This document shows positions 15,900 through 24,914 of a stretch of 64,000 nt of DNA, one piece after another (the stretch's first letter is position 1; each line of letters opens with the position of its first letter). The notes under the pieces were generated by a model that did no database searches, was not told where the DNA came from, and saw only the letters and a list, made by a program, of their open reading frames with translations. This stretch comes from Nocardiopsis_B mangrovi (GTDB lineage: Bacteria > Actinomycetota > Actinomycetes > Streptosporangiales > Streptosporangiaceae), in the NCBI RefSeq assembly GCF_042653925.1, contig NZ_JBHSFQ010000023.1, positions 40,822 through 104,821 on the forward strand, written 5' to 3'. The translations under genes were made by a program, and so were the position numbers.

Positions 15900-16958
15900 T
15901 CACTCGCCGAGCAGCAGGGCGGTGTACAGGGTCAGGCCGGGACCGAACGTCATGGCGACGCCGTGGGTGCCCGCGACCGGGGCGCCGGTGTGCAGGAGTT
16001 CGGCGAGGACGATCGGCAGCCCCGCCGACGAGCAGTTCCCGTACTCGGCGAGGACGCGGCGCGAGTCGGCCGTCAGCTCCGGCGCGAGCCCGAGGCCCTG
16101 CTCGGCGGCGTCGATGATGCGCGGCCCCCCGGGGTGGACGGCCCACCAGCGCACGTCGCCGACGGTCAGCCCGCGGGGGCCGAGGAGCCCGCCGACCACC
16201 TCGGGCAGCCGCGCGGCGATCAGGTCGGGGACCTTGGACGACAGCCCCATGAGGAAGCCGGTGTCGCCCACCTCCCAGGTCATGTGGTCCTCGTGCCCGT
16301 GGTCGGTGTAGGAGGCGGTGTCCAGCACGCGCAGCGCCGGGCCGACCCCTTCGGCGCGGTCGTCCGCCCGTACGACCATGGCCACGGCGGCGTCGCCGAA
16401 CAGGGAGTTCACCACGAACTGCTCCATGTCCCAGGGGGCGGGCTGCAGGTGCAGCGACGACAGTTCCACGTTGAGCAGCACGGCCGGGCGCGCGTGGCCG
16501 CGCACGAAGTCGGTGCAGGCCGCCAGGCCGGGGAGCGCGCCGAAGCACCCCATGTGCCCGACCGCCAGCCGCTGGGTGTCGGGCCGCATCCCCAGGTCGC
16601 GGATCAGCCGGGAGTCGACCCCCGGTGTTCCGTAGCCGGTGGAGGAGACCACACACAGCATCCCGATGTCACCGGGGTCGACGGCGGCGCGGGCGAGGGC
16701 GGTCGAGACGGCCGTGGCCGCCAAGGGCAGCGCGTCACGCTGGAACCTGCGCATGCGCTCGGCCGTGGTCCAGGCGGAGACGTCCTCGTGCCGGGGGTCG
16801 ATCACCATGCGGCGCCGCAGGATCCCCGACCCCGCGAGGATGCGGCGCAGGACCTCCCGGCGGGCGTGCCCCTCGGGCAGCATCCCCAGCACCTCGCGCT
16901 GGACCAGGACGGTCGGGGGGAAGGCCGCCCCGATCCCGGCGATCCGCGCCTCCTCCAC
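15900..16958 (-). CDS. Type III polyketide synthase (chalcone synthase fold)
   Basis: 352 aa. The Cys-His-Asn triad is visible: Cys in GHMGCFGALPGL (about 138), His in WWAVHPGGPRI (about 274) and Asn in EYGNCSSAGLP (about 304). Such enzymes extend a starter CoA with malonyl-CoA and cyclise the chain without an ACP. The GTG start has GGGGAG 5 nt upstream. Its set is PKS plus SnoaL-like plus facing O-methyltransferase, so a methylated phenol or pyrone is likely. Starter and chain length cannot be read from the sequence. Confidence 0.88.
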   Translation of the reverse strand: MEEARIAGIGAAFPPTVLVQREVLGMLPEGHARREVLRRILAGSGILRRRMVIDPRHEDVSAWTTAERMRRFQRDALPLAATAVSTALARAAVDPGDIGMLCVVSSTGYGTPGVDSRLIRDLGMRPDTQRLAVGHMGCFGALPGLAACTDFVRGHARPAVLLNVELSSLHLQPAPWDMEQFVVNSLFGDAAVAMVVRADDRAEGVGPALRVLDTASYTDHGHEDHMTWEVGDTGFLMGLSSKVPDLIAARLPEVVGGLLGPRGLTVGDVRWWAVHPGGPRIIDAAEQGLGLAPELTADSRRVLAEYGNCSSAGLPIVLAELLHTGAPVAGTHGVAMTFGPGLTLYTALLLGE

Positions 16959-17239
16959 CCGCTCCCCCTCACCGGCCCCGCCGGCGGCGCGTACCGCCGC
17001 CGGTCACCGCTCGCGGTCACCAGTCAACCACTGCGCACCGCGATCTCCCGAGAACGCGCCGTGACCGAACGGGGCCGGCTGACACTCCGCCCCTCCTCCC
17101 CCTGCGCCGGGATGTGCGGGACTAGAGTGAAAGGCGGATCCGCCGGGACGCGAGCCCGCGGCCGCGCGCCCCCGCCCGGCGGCGCGCACCGCCGCCCGCC
17201 GGTGTCCGGCCGCGGGGACGGAGAGGACGGCCGACGACG

Positions 17240-18088
17240 ATGACCACGACCACACCGATCCCCGATCACACGCTCAACGACGGCACCACGCTGCCCGCCA
17301 TCGGTTTCGGCACCTATGCGCTGAACGGCGCAGGAGGCGTCGACGCCATGGTGAACGCGATCGAGCTGGGCTACCGCCTGCTGGACTCCGCGTTCAACTA
17401 CGAGAACGAGGGCGCCGTGGGCGAAACCGTCCGCCGCAGCCCGGTGCCGCGCGAGGACCTGCGGGTCACGTCGAAGCTCGCCGGCCGCCACCACGCCTAC
17501 GACAAGGCGGTCGCGGCCGTGCACGAATCGCTCTACCGCGCGGGGCTCGACCACTACGACCTGTACCTGGTCCACTGGCCCAACCCGGGCCGTGACCTGT
17601 ACGTCGAGGCGTGGCAGGCGCTGGTGGACCTCAAGCGGCAGGGGCTGCTGCGCTCGATCGGGGTGTCGAACTTCCTGCCCGCCCACCTGGAGCGCATCGC
17701 GGCCGAGACCGGGGTGGTGCCGAGCGTCAACCAGGTGGAGCTGCACCCCTACTTCCCACAGGCCGACCTGCGGGAGTGGCATGAGGCCAACGGGATCCGC
17801 ACGGAGTCGTGGAGCCCGTTGGGGCGCGCCGGCGCCGTGCTGCGCGATCCGGTCGTCGAGCGGATCGCCGCCGGCCACGGGCGCAGCACCGCGCAGGTGG
17901 TCCTGCGCTGGCACCTCCAGCTGGGGGCGGTGCCGCTGCCGAAGGCCGCGGGCGCGGCGCGCCAGCGGGAGAACATGTCGGTGTTCGACTTCGAGCTGTC
18001 GGACGCGGACATGGCCGCCATCACCGGCCTCGGCCGTCCTGACGGGCGCATCGCCGACCAGGACCCCGCGGTGTACGAGGAGTTCTGA
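17240..18088 (+). CDS. Aldo/keto reductase
   Basis: 282 aa, full-length for the family. Catalytic residues are visible: Asp and Tyr in DSAFNYENEGAVG (about 48-60), Lys in VTSKL and His in LYLVHWPNP. The family signature GVSNFLPAHLERI and PLPKAAG near the C-terminus contact NADPH. It is divergent from the type III PKS across 281 bp. A general carbonyl reductase; a link to the PKS is not shown. Confidence 0.9.
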   Translation: MTTTTPIPDHTLNDGTTLPAIGFGTYALNGAGGVDAMVNAIELGYRLLDSAFNYENEGAVGETVRRSPVPREDLRVTSKLAGRHHAYDKAVAAVHESLYRAGLDHYDLYLVHWPNPGRDLYVEAWQALVDLKRQGLLRSIGVSNFLPAHLERIAAETGVVPSVNQVELHPYFPQADLREWHEANGIRTESWSPLGRAGAVLRDPVVERIAAGHGRSTAQVVLRWHLQLGAVPLPKAAGAARQRENMSVFDFELSDADMAAITGLGRPDGRIADQDPAVYEEF

Positions 18089-18149
18089 TCCCCCGTTGCC
18101 GGGCCGTCCGCGCCCCGGCCCGCTCCGAGCGCCGCCGGGCCGCGCGCCG

Positions 18150-18575
18150 CTACCGGCCGCGGTCGGTGACCGCGTCGACGACCAGGCTGAGGCCCGCCCC
18201 GAGCAGCCAGACGTCCTGGGCGACCGACAGCCCTTGCTCGGTGGGGAGCAGGCTGCCCTCGCGGCGCATCCCGGGGATGCGCAGGTACAGGCCGAGCAGC
18301 CCCGCCGAGAACGCCGTGAGCCCGACCCCGGCGAGCAGGGTGGGCACGACCGGGAGCAGGAGCGCCGTTCCGAGCGTGATCTCACCCGCCGCGACCAGGC
18401 GCGTGAAGGTCCGCGGATCGACCTTGTTCACGACGGGGTAGGCGCTGGCGGCGAAGCCGTGCAGCTGCTGGGCGGCCTCGTCGTCGGCGGCCTTCTTGTC
18501 CAGCCCTGTTCCGAGGATGAAGGCGCCGGTCGCGATCCGGACCGGCAGGTGGCGTGTCCTGACACAGCGCTTCAT
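18150..18575 (-). CDS. DoxX-like membrane protein
   Basis: 141 aa with three to four hydrophobic helices (VAAGEITLGTALLLPVVPTL, then VGLTAFSAGLLGLYL) and the DoxX-type arrangement of a first amphipathic helix followed by a conserved GE. GGGAG lies 6 nt before ATG 18575. Function in this family is poorly known; redox stress roles have been suggested. Confidence 0.65.
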   Translation of the reverse strand: MKRCVRTRHLPVRIATGAFILGTGLDKKAADDEAAQQLHGFAASAYPVVNKVDPRTFTRLVAAGEITLGTALLLPVVPTLLAGVGLTAFSAGLLGLYLRIPGMRREGSLLPTEQGLSVAQDVWLLGAGLSLVVDAVTDRGR

Positions 18576-18601
18576 GTCGTGCTCCCGACGTCGTAGGTGG
18601 T

Positions 18602-18621
18602 CAGGGGGCCACGGCCCCCTG
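18602..18621. terminator. Hairpin with 9-bp perfect stem
   Basis: CAGGGGGCC and GGCCCCCTG flank two bases, between the 3' end of the SDR gene and the 5' end of the doxX-like gene. No T-run follows. It could end or slow transcription from the SDR gene. Confidence 0.4.
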
Positions 18622-18752
18622 CGACACCTTGGGGGTGCTACCCACGATCGGCGCGTTGTCGCACCCGTCGAGTCCCCGCGGAATGCCCGAGGAGTGCCCG
18701 CCGTGCGCCCGGCGCCGCCGACCGCGCGGCGCCGGGCGCGTGCCGGTGCGGG

Positions 18753-19559
18753 TCAGACCTCCTTGAGGAAGCCCGCGTCGACGACGTAGTCGGCGCCGGT
18801 GGTACTGGCGGAGCGGGGCGAGGCGAGCAGGGCGATCATGTCGGCGACCTCCTGCGGGGTGACGAGGCGGCCGATCGCCAGCTTCATCATCTCCGGCGCC
18901 ACGGTGTCCATGACCGCGTCCCGGTCGGCCCCGACCCCGGCGGCGATGATGTCGGCGGCCCCGCCCTCCTCGGTCCACCACGCGGTGCGCACCGGCCCCG
19001 GTGACACGGTGTTCACCCGGATGCCCTGCGGGGCGAACTCCTCCGAGAGCGCCTTGGTGAGGGTGTTGAGCGCCGCCTTCGCGCTCGCGTAGTCGACGTT
19101 CATGGTCCCCGGCTGCCGCGCGTTCACCGAGGACACGTTGACGATGGCGCCCCCGCCGCGCTCCAGCATCGCCGGGATGGCGGCGCGGACGATCCGCACC
19201 TGGGAGAACAGGTTGAACCGGTAGATGTCCTCCCATTCGGCGTCCGTCGAGCCGTTGAACGAGAACCGCGGGAGGCGGGCCCCGGGGGGCGGTCCGCCGG
19301 CGTTGTTCACCAGGATGTCGATCCCGCCGAACGCCTCCGCGGCGCGGCCGATGAGCCCGTCCGCCGCGTCGGGGTCCGCGAGGTCGGCGGGCAGGTGCAC
19401 GAGCGACGGTCCGGCGAGCGCGTCGAGCCCGGGGGCGGTGGACCGGGAGACCGCCACGACCTTCGCACCCTCGTCGAGCAGGGTCCGGGCGGTGGCCAGC
19501 CCGATCCCCTTCGATGCGCCGGTGACGACGGCGGTACGGCCGGCAAGCTTGAGGTCCAT
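18753..19559 (-). CDS. Short-chain dehydrogenase/reductase
   Basis: 268 aa. NAD(P) loop TGASKGIG at residues 13-20, NNAG motif in ILVNNAGG, and catalytic Ser-Tyr-Lys in NVSSVNARQ and YASAKAALN. Ends with the usual DGGF-like element (VVDAGFLKEV). Start chosen at 19559; the longer frame upstream is low-complexity. Substrate unknown. Confidence 0.88.
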   Translation of the reverse strand: MDLKLAGRTAVVTGASKGIGLATARTLLDEGAKVVAVSRSTAPGLDALAGPSLVHLPADLADPDAADGLIGRAAEAFGGIDILVNNAGGPPPGARLPRFSFNGSTDAEWEDIYRFNLFSQVRIVRAAIPAMLERGGGAIVNVSSVNARQPGTMNVDYASAKAALNTLTKALSEEFAPQGIRVNTVSPGPVRTAWWTEEGGAADIIAAGVGADRDAVMDTVAPEMMKLAIGRLVTPQEVADMIALLASPRSASTTGADYVVDAGFLKEV

Positions 19560-19863
19560 GTCTCGTCCTTCGGATCGGTGAGGGGGCGCCGCCGCGCGGG
19601 TCGGCGGGCGGCGGCGCGGCCGGGCCGGGCGGCTCCGGCGCTGTTGTTCGTCCGGTAGACGGCGGACGGACCTGAAATGTGAGGGTCCGTTCCGATATCG
19701 GTTTCGGGCCCCGGCGCGCGGTCCGTTCGCGGCCCCGCCCCGATCCGCGCGGCGGCGAGGCGCCGCGCCGAACACGAAGCGTGACTGAAGCATTGCGTAG
19801 TGAGATGATCCGTCGATGATGGCCGCGGGCCACGACAGCACACCTTCCCCGCAGTGAGGTCAC
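19560..19863. other. Divergent intergenic region
   Basis: 304 bp between the SDR gene and a small plus-strand gene. It contains a 10-bp palindrome CCGATATCGG at 19692-19701 within an AT-richer patch, a possible operator. Nothing else recognised. Confidence 0.3.
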
Positions 19864-20217
19864 ATGTACTTCGCCTACTTCCGGTCCCCCGCGGCAGGAA
19901 CCCGGCTCCCCGTGGAACCGGAACCCGCCTGCACGGAGCTCCCCGACGAGGCCCGGCGCTGGTCGCGGCGCCGCGCCAAGGCCGCCGGGCTCGCGTGCGC
20001 CAGGTGCGGCCTGGACTTCCGGCGCGACACCGTCGAGCGCGACCCGGCGACCATGCCGTTCGAGGTCACCGGCCCCGACGGCGCGCCCAGGTTCGAATGC
20101 GGCGGATGCCGTCCGGAGTTCATCGACTCGCTGGTCGCCGCCATGCGGCGGGGCAGCCGGCGGGTGCCGCGCGCCGGCCTGCCGCGCACGGACTCCGCCC
20201 CGCCCCTGCCGCGGTGA
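19864..20217 (+). CDS. Small protein with two CxxC pairs, hypothetical
   Basis: 117 aa. Two Cys pairs (LACARCGLDF and FECGGCRPEF), about 40 residues apart, suggest a zinc-ribbon-like metal site. The C-terminus is basic and Pro-rich. ATG at 19864 follows GTGAGGTC. No family recognised. It precedes the AraC gene by 193 bp on the same strand. Confidence 0.55.
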   Translation: MYFAYFRSPAAGTRLPVEPEPACTELPDEARRWSRRRAKAAGLACARCGLDFRRDTVERDPATMPFEVTGPDGAPRFECGGCRPEFIDSLVAAMRRGSRRVPRAGLPRTDSAPPLPR

Positions 20218-20410
20218 ACGCGACCGCCCCGCACCTGGGAGTTTCGGCCATGCCCGAAAGACCCCCCTCCGGGGTTGGGCCGGTGCCGCGCGGTCGATAG
20301 CGTTCCCGCGTCGGACGGCTCCCCCGCTCGGCCCTTCGCCCGGTCACACCCGCACGCGCTCCCGGAGCCCTCCGCCTCCCCCACGGCTCCACGAGGAATG
20401 CGAGACGCAG

Positions 20411-21379
20411 ATGCCGACCGAGACCCGGTTCTCGACCGACGACCTCCCGGTGGAGGACCGCTTCGACGCGTGGCGCGAGACCATCAGCCGGACGCACGCC
20501 CCCTTGGAGATGACCAGCGAGCACACCGGCGACTTCCACGCGCGCCAGCACATCCTGCACCTTGAGGGGATCCAGGTGTGGCCGACGCTCTTCCGGTCGC
20601 TGACCTTCCACCGGACGCCGAGGCTGATCCGCAGCTTCGACCCCGAGGCGATCCACATCTCGTTCGTCCTGCAGGGGACCCACCGCCACATCAGCGGCGG
20701 GCACGAGCACGTCTACGGGCCCTCGGACATCCACCCGGTCGACACCTCGGTCCCGTTCGCCCTGGCGGCGACGGCCGCGGGCCCGCTGGTGTCGGGGATC
20801 GGGCTGGAGATCCCCAAGGCGCTCATCCCCCTGCCGCAGAGGAGCGTCGCGCGCGCCGTCGGCCGCACGCACCCCGCCGGCCATGGCGCGGGCGCGCTGC
20901 TCAGGGGCTACGTCACCCAGCTGGCCAGGGACATCGCGGCCTTCCGGCCGCAGGACGGCCCGTGGGCGTCCGCGGTCCTCGTCGACCTGGTGACCGTCCT
21001 GTTCGCCGACGCCGCCGGGGCCGGGGACGCGGTCCCGGAGCGTTCCCACCGCAGGGCCCTGACCCTGCGCATCCGCTCTTTCATCACCCGGAACCTGCAC
21101 GACGCCGACCTCGACCCGGCCGCCGTCGCCGCCGCCCACCACATCTCGGTCAGCCACCTGCACCGGCTCTTCCGCGAGGACGGCACGAGCGTGTCGCGCT
21201 GGATCCGCGAACGCCGCCTGGAGCGCGCCCGCCGCGAACTGACCGACCCGGCGCTGCACGGCCTGCCGGTCCACGCCATCGCCGCACGCTGCGGGTTCCG
21301 CGATCCCGCCGGCTTCAGCCGCGCCTTCCGCACCTTCCACGGCGCGCCTCCCCGGGAGGTCCGCGCCGCCGCCGCGTGA
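20411..21379 (+). CDS. AraC-family transcriptional regulator
   Basis: 322 aa. An N-terminal AraC-binding-like cupin half (FDAWRETISRTHAPLEM; SFVLQGTHRHISGG) is followed by two helix-turn-helices: AAAHHISVSHLHRLFREDGT, then AIAARCGFRDPAGFSRAF, the classic AraC C-terminal signature, ending HGAPPREVR. It probably controls the divergent or neighbouring SDR genes, which is only positional inference. Confidence 0.9.
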   Translation: MPTETRFSTDDLPVEDRFDAWRETISRTHAPLEMTSEHTGDFHARQHILHLEGIQVWPTLFRSLTFHRTPRLIRSFDPEAIHISFVLQGTHRHISGGHEHVYGPSDIHPVDTSVPFALAATAAGPLVSGIGLEIPKALIPLPQRSVARAVGRTHPAGHGAGALLRGYVTQLARDIAAFRPQDGPWASAVLVDLVTVLFADAAGAGDAVPERSHRRALTLRIRSFITRNLHDADLDPAAVAAAHHISVSHLHRLFREDGTSVSRWIRERRLERARRELTDPALHGLPVHAIAARCGFRDPAGFSRAFRTFHGAPPREVRAAAA

Positions 21380-21437
21380 CGGGGCCGGCGGCGGGGCGGG
21401 GCGGCCGCCGCAATGGCCGCCCCGCCCCGCTCCGCGA

Positions 21438-22199
21438 TCAGGCGGTGAGTCCGCCGTCGATCACGAGGTCGTGGCCGACGATGAAGCCGGACTCGGGCGA
21501 GCACAGCCAGAGCACCGCCGCCGCGACTTCGTCGACCTCGCCGATGCGCCCGATCGGGACCAGGGGCGCATAGCGCGCGTTGCGCTCCTCGTCGCTCTCG
21601 CCCGGGAGCTTCGACATCGGGCCGGCGACGGTCCCCGGGCTGACCACGTTGATGCGCACCTTGTCGCCGATGTGGTCGAGGGCGGCGACCCGGGTCAGGG
21701 CGCTCAGGCCCGCTTTGGCCGCGGAGTAGGCGCTGTAGTGGGGGTACCTGGTGTGCGGGCCGATGGTGGAGGAGGTGTTGACGATGTCGCCCCCGCCGTG
21801 CTCGCGCATGTGCGCGATCTCGTGCTTCATGCACAGGAACGCGCCGACCAGGTTGGCGTCGAGGACCGCCCGCCACTCCCCGGTGTCATTGTCGGCCACC
21901 GGGCCCGCCGGACCGAAGACCCCCGCGTTGTTGTGGGCGATGTCCAGGGCGCCGTGGCGCTCCACCGCGGTCGCGACCATGCGCTGGACATCGGATTCGC
22001 GCGCGACGTCGGCCGTGACGTGGCTGGCGGTGCCGCCCTCGGACTCGATGAGCTCGACCGTGCGGGCCAGCGGCTCCGCGCGGCGGCCGACGGCGACCAC
22101 GGTCGCGCCCTCGCGCGCGAACGCCAGCGCGGTCCCGCGGCCCAGGCCCGAGCCGGCTCCGGTGACGAGGGCGACCTTTCCGGTGAAGCGTCCAGTCAT
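21438..22199 (-). CDS. Short-chain dehydrogenase/reductase
   Basis: 253 aa. Cofactor loop TGAGSGLGRG, NNAG in HNNAGVFG, Ser in NTSSTIGPH, YSAYSAAKAG for Tyr and Lys, and a C-terminal VIDGG. Classical SDR of the glucose/3-oxoacyl reductase type. Ribosome site AAAGAGA lies before ATG 22199. Its transcript may begin 300 bp upstream (see the promoter at 22510-22537). Confidence 0.9.
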   Translation of the reverse strand: MTGRFTGKVALVTGAGSGLGRGTALAFAREGATVVAVGRRAEPLARTVELIESEGGTASHVTADVARESDVQRMVATAVERHGALDIAHNNAGVFGPAGPVADNDTGEWRAVLDANLVGAFLCMKHEIAHMREHGGGDIVNTSSTIGPHTRYPHYSAYSAAKAGLSALTRVAALDHIGDKVRINVVSPGTVAGPMSKLPGESDEERNARYAPLVPIGRIGEVDEVAAAVLWLCSPESGFIVGHDLVIDGGLTA

Positions 22200-22428
22200 C
22201 TGCGATCTCTTTCCAGAACGAGGCCGGTATCAGGTGAGGGGAATGGACGGGAGCGCGTTGCGCGGCCGCGGATAACAGGACCGGGTGAAAGGAGAAAGCA
22301 CCGGATCACCGGCGATCGGGCGCGCACGTACAGGAGTGGACGGAATTCGCCGGACAGAGCAGCCGACCACACGATCTTGAACGAACATCACCGCAGGCCA
22401 CGGAGGCCACCACTGCGATCAGCGCTTT
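22200..22428. other. Leader region upstream of the SDR gene
   Basis: About 230 bp between the putative leader ORF and the SDR start. No other ORF with a ribosome site, no clear riboswitch seen. Confidence 0.3.
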
Positions 22429-22500
22429 TCAGCGCCACCCGAGGGTTCTCCACATCGAATACGGAAATGCGCCGGGTCGGAATTTCGCGGTCAGCGCCAT
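22429..22500 (-). CDS. Possible leaderless 23-codon ORF
   Basis: ATG at 22500 lies 2-3 nt downstream of the start predicted from the promoter at 22510-22537, so it would be a leaderless mRNA start, common in actinobacteria. The peptide begins MALTAKFRPG and ends MWRTLGWR before TGA, with two Trp and no long low-complexity run. Whether it is a regulatory leader peptide for the SDR gene 230 bp downstream is a guess. Confidence 0.35.
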   Translation of the reverse strand: MALTAKFRPGAFPYSMWRTLGWR

Positions 22501-22509
22501 GGATCCAAC

Positions 22510-22537
22510 GCTATAGATTTCCCGACGACACTGTCAA
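22510..22537 (-). promoter_or_regulatory. Strong sigma-70-type promoter
   Basis: On the minus strand TTGACA (22532-22537), a 16-nt spacer and TATAGC (22510-22515) form the best consensus promoter in the window. It reads toward the SDR gene at 22199. Confidence 0.65.
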
Positions 22538-22584
22538 TTATGGATTTCCGGCCGCACCGCGGTGGTGCCGGTTATTCGCGCCGA

Positions 22585-22702
22585 CCCGCCGAATGGCGGG
22601 CGCGGCGGGCGCACCCCGTACGTCCGTGTGGCCTGGCGAACCCGCCGTTTCCGCGACGACCGGCGGCCCGCCGGCAACGGTGAAAAACCCGCCGAATGGC
22701 GG
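22585..22702. repeat. Two copies of a small palindrome, CCGCC-GAAT-GGCGG
   Basis: The same 15-mer CCCGCCGAATGGCGG occurs at 22585-22599 and 22688-22702, 103 bp apart, upstream of cobL. Each copy can form a 5-bp hairpin with a GAAT loop. It may be a protein site or a terminator-like element. No cobalamin riboswitch signature was found around it. Confidence 0.45.
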
Positions 22703-22855
22703 TCTCCTCCGCGCCCGGCCCCACGGGGGCGCGGCGGGACTCCTCCAGCCGCGCGGCCCGGCCGACCGCCCGCGGAAAGCCCCCCGGCTCCGGCCGCGCG
22801 CCCCGGATTGAGTAGAGTTCCGCACGCCGCGACCTGCCGATGCCCCGAGGTGACC

Positions 22856-24106
22856 GTGAACGACGCCGCTCCCGCCCCCGTGACCGTGGTGGGGATCGGG
22901 GCCGACGGCTGGCAGGGGCTCGCGGCGGCGTCCCAGGAGGAGCTGGCCGCGGCCGAGGTCGTCATCGGCGGACCGCGGCAGCTGGGCCTGCTGCCTCCGC
23001 GTGTGGGCGCGCGGCGAGTACCGTGGCCCTCCCCCCTGCGCCCGGCCGTGCCCAGGGTCCTCGCCGCGCACGAAGGACGCCGCGTCGCGGTCCTGGCCAG
23101 CGGCGACCCGATGTTCTTCGGCATCGGGCGCACCCTCGCCGACGTCGTCGGCCACGGCCGCCTCCGGGTCCTGCCGCACCCCTCCTCGGTGTCCTACGCG
23201 TGCGCGCGCCTGGGCTGGCCCGTGGAGGAGACCCAGGTGGTCTCCCTCGTCGGCCGCCCCGCCGCCGCGCTGGCCGGCGCGCTGTTCGACCACCGGCGGC
23301 TGCTCGTCCTGAGCCCCGGATCCCGCGGCCCGGCGGACGTCGCCGCGCTCCTGCGCGCACACGGCTTCGGCCCGACCCGGATGCGGGTGCTGGAGCGGCT
23401 CGGCTCCGGCCGCGAACGGACGGTCGAGGGCACCGCGGCGGACTGGGGCGACCCCGCCTGCGACCCGCTGAACGTCGTCGCCCTGGACTGCCGGGCGGCC
23501 CCGGACACGGCGCGGCTCGGGCTCACCCCCGGGCTGCCCGACACCGCCTACGACAGCGACGGCCAGCTGACCAAGCGCCACGTCCGCGCCGCGACCCTCG
23601 CCGCCCTGGCCCCCGCTCCCGGCGAACTGCTCTGGGACGTCGGCTCGGGGTCGGGGTCCATCGCCATCGAGTGGATGCGCGCGCACCCCTCGTGCCGCGC
23701 GGTGGCGATCGAGCGCGACCCGGACCGCGCGCGGCGGATCGCCCGCAACGCCGCCGCCCTCGGGGTCCCCGGGCTGCGCGTGGTGGCCGGCGCGGCGCCG
23801 GAGGCGCTGGAGGGCCTGCCGCGGCCGGCGGCGGTGTTCATCGGCGGCGGGCTCACCGCGCCGGGGCTGCCCGACGCGTGCTGGGCGGCGCTGCCGCCCG
23901 GCGGGCGCGTCGTCGCCAACGCGGTCACGCTGGAGTCCGAAGCGGTCCTCACCGGGTGGCACGCCCGGCACGGCGGCGGCCTCGTCCGCATCTCCGTGGC
24001 CACCGCGACGCCGGTCGGCGGCTTCACCGGCTGGCGCCAGGCCATGCCCGTCACCCAATGGGCGGCCGCCACACCGCCCGCGCACCGCACAGGAGGGCGT
24101 CCGTGA
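22856..24106 (+). CDS. cobL: Precorrin-6Y C5,15-methyltransferase, decarboxylating (CbiE-CbiT fusion)
   Basis: 416 aa. The N-terminal half is a tetrapyrrole methylase (VTVVGIGADGWQGL at the start, VAVLASGDPMFFGIG near 80) equal to CbiE. The C-terminal half is CbiT with SAM motif LLWDVGSGSGSIAIEW near 260 and IGGG. It methylates C5 and C15 of precorrin-6B and removes the C12 acetate carboxyl. GTG at 22856 is preferred with GAGGTG at 22846; an in-frame GTG at 22850 sits on the ribosome site. It overlaps cobM by 4 nt. Confidence 0.93.
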   Translation: MNDAAPAPVTVVGIGADGWQGLAAASQEELAAAEVVIGGPRQLGLLPPRVGARRVPWPSPLRPAVPRVLAAHEGRRVAVLASGDPMFFGIGRTLADVVGHGRLRVLPHPSSVSYACARLGWPVEETQVVSLVGRPAAALAGALFDHRRLLVLSPGSRGPADVAALLRAHGFGPTRMRVLERLGSGRERTVEGTAADWGDPACDPLNVVALDCRAAPDTARLGLTPGLPDTAYDSDGQLTKRHVRAATLAALAPAPGELLWDVGSGSGSIAIEWMRAHPSCRAVAIERDPDRARRIARNAAALGVPGLRVVAGAAPEALEGLPRPAAVFIGGGLTAPGLPDACWAALPPGGRVVANAVTLESEAVLTGWHARHGGGLVRISVATATPVGGFTGWRQAMPVTQWAAATPPAHRTGGRP

Positions 24107-24903
24107 CCGTCTACTTCATCGGCGCCGGCCCCGGCGCCGCCGACCTCATCACCCTGCGTGGCCGGCGCACGCTCGCCGCGTGCGGCGTCTGCCTGTACGC
24201 GGGCAGCCTGGTGCCGCGGGAGATGCTGGCCGCGTGCCCGCCCGGCGCGCGCCTGGTGGACACCGCCCACCTCACGCTGGAGGAGATCACCGGCGAGCTG
24301 ACCGCCGCGCACGAGGCGGGCCACGACGTCGCCCGGCTGCACTCCGGCGACCCCTCCGTGTTCAGCGCGGTGGCCGAGCAGATGCGGAGGCTGGACGCGG
24401 CCGGCGTGCCCTACGAGATCGTCCCGGGGGTGCCGGCGTTCGCGGCGGCGTCGGCGGCACTGGGCCGGGAGCTGACCGTGCCGGAGGTGGGGCAGACGGT
24501 GATCCTCACCCGGGTCGCCCACCGGGCGACGGCCATGCCGCCCGGAGAGGACCTGGACACGCTGGGCCGCAGCGGCGCGCTCATCGTCCTGCACCTGGCC
24601 GCCCGCCACATCGAGCGCGTGGTGGCGGAGCTGACCCCCCGGTACGGGGCGGACTGCCCGGCCGCGGTGGTCGCGATGGCCAGCCGCCCCGATGAACTGG
24701 TGCTGCGCGGAACCCTGGGCGACATCGCCGGGCGGACGGCCGCCGCCGGGATCGTCCGGACGGCCGTCATCCTGGTGGGCCGCTCCCTGGCGGCCGACCG
24801 GTTCCCCGACAGCCACCTCTACTCCCCCGAACGCGTCCGCCGCGCCGCCACCGCCGACCCCGGACCTGGACCTGGACCCGGCGATTCGCCCGCCTCGCTG
24901 TGA
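24103..24903 (+). CDS. cobM: Precorrin-4 C11-methyltransferase
   Basis: 266 aa tetrapyrrole methylase. Motifs YFIGAGPGAADLITLRG at the start, LHSGDPSVFSA near 85 and EIVPGVPAFAAASAAL near 105 are those of CobM/CbiF. The GTG start overlaps the cobL stop and has AGGAGGG 5 nt upstream. The last 25 residues are Gly/Pro-rich. Confidence 0.93.
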   Translation: MTVYFIGAGPGAADLITLRGRRTLAACGVCLYAGSLVPREMLAACPPGARLVDTAHLTLEEITGELTAAHEAGHDVARLHSGDPSVFSAVAEQMRRLDAAGVPYEIVPGVPAFAAASAALGRELTVPEVGQTVILTRVAHRATAMPPGEDLDTLGRSGALIVLHLAARHIERVVAELTPRYGADCPAAVVAMASRPDELVLRGTLGDIAGRTAAAGIVRTAVILVGRSLAADRFPDSHLYSPERVRRAATADPGPGPGPGDSPASL

Positions 24904-24914
24904 CGGCGGGGCCC

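Noticed and set aside
22560..22850. Cobalamin riboswitch upstream of cobL
   Set aside because: No B12-box or conserved core bases; the only structure is the repeated CCGCC-GAAT-GGCGG element.
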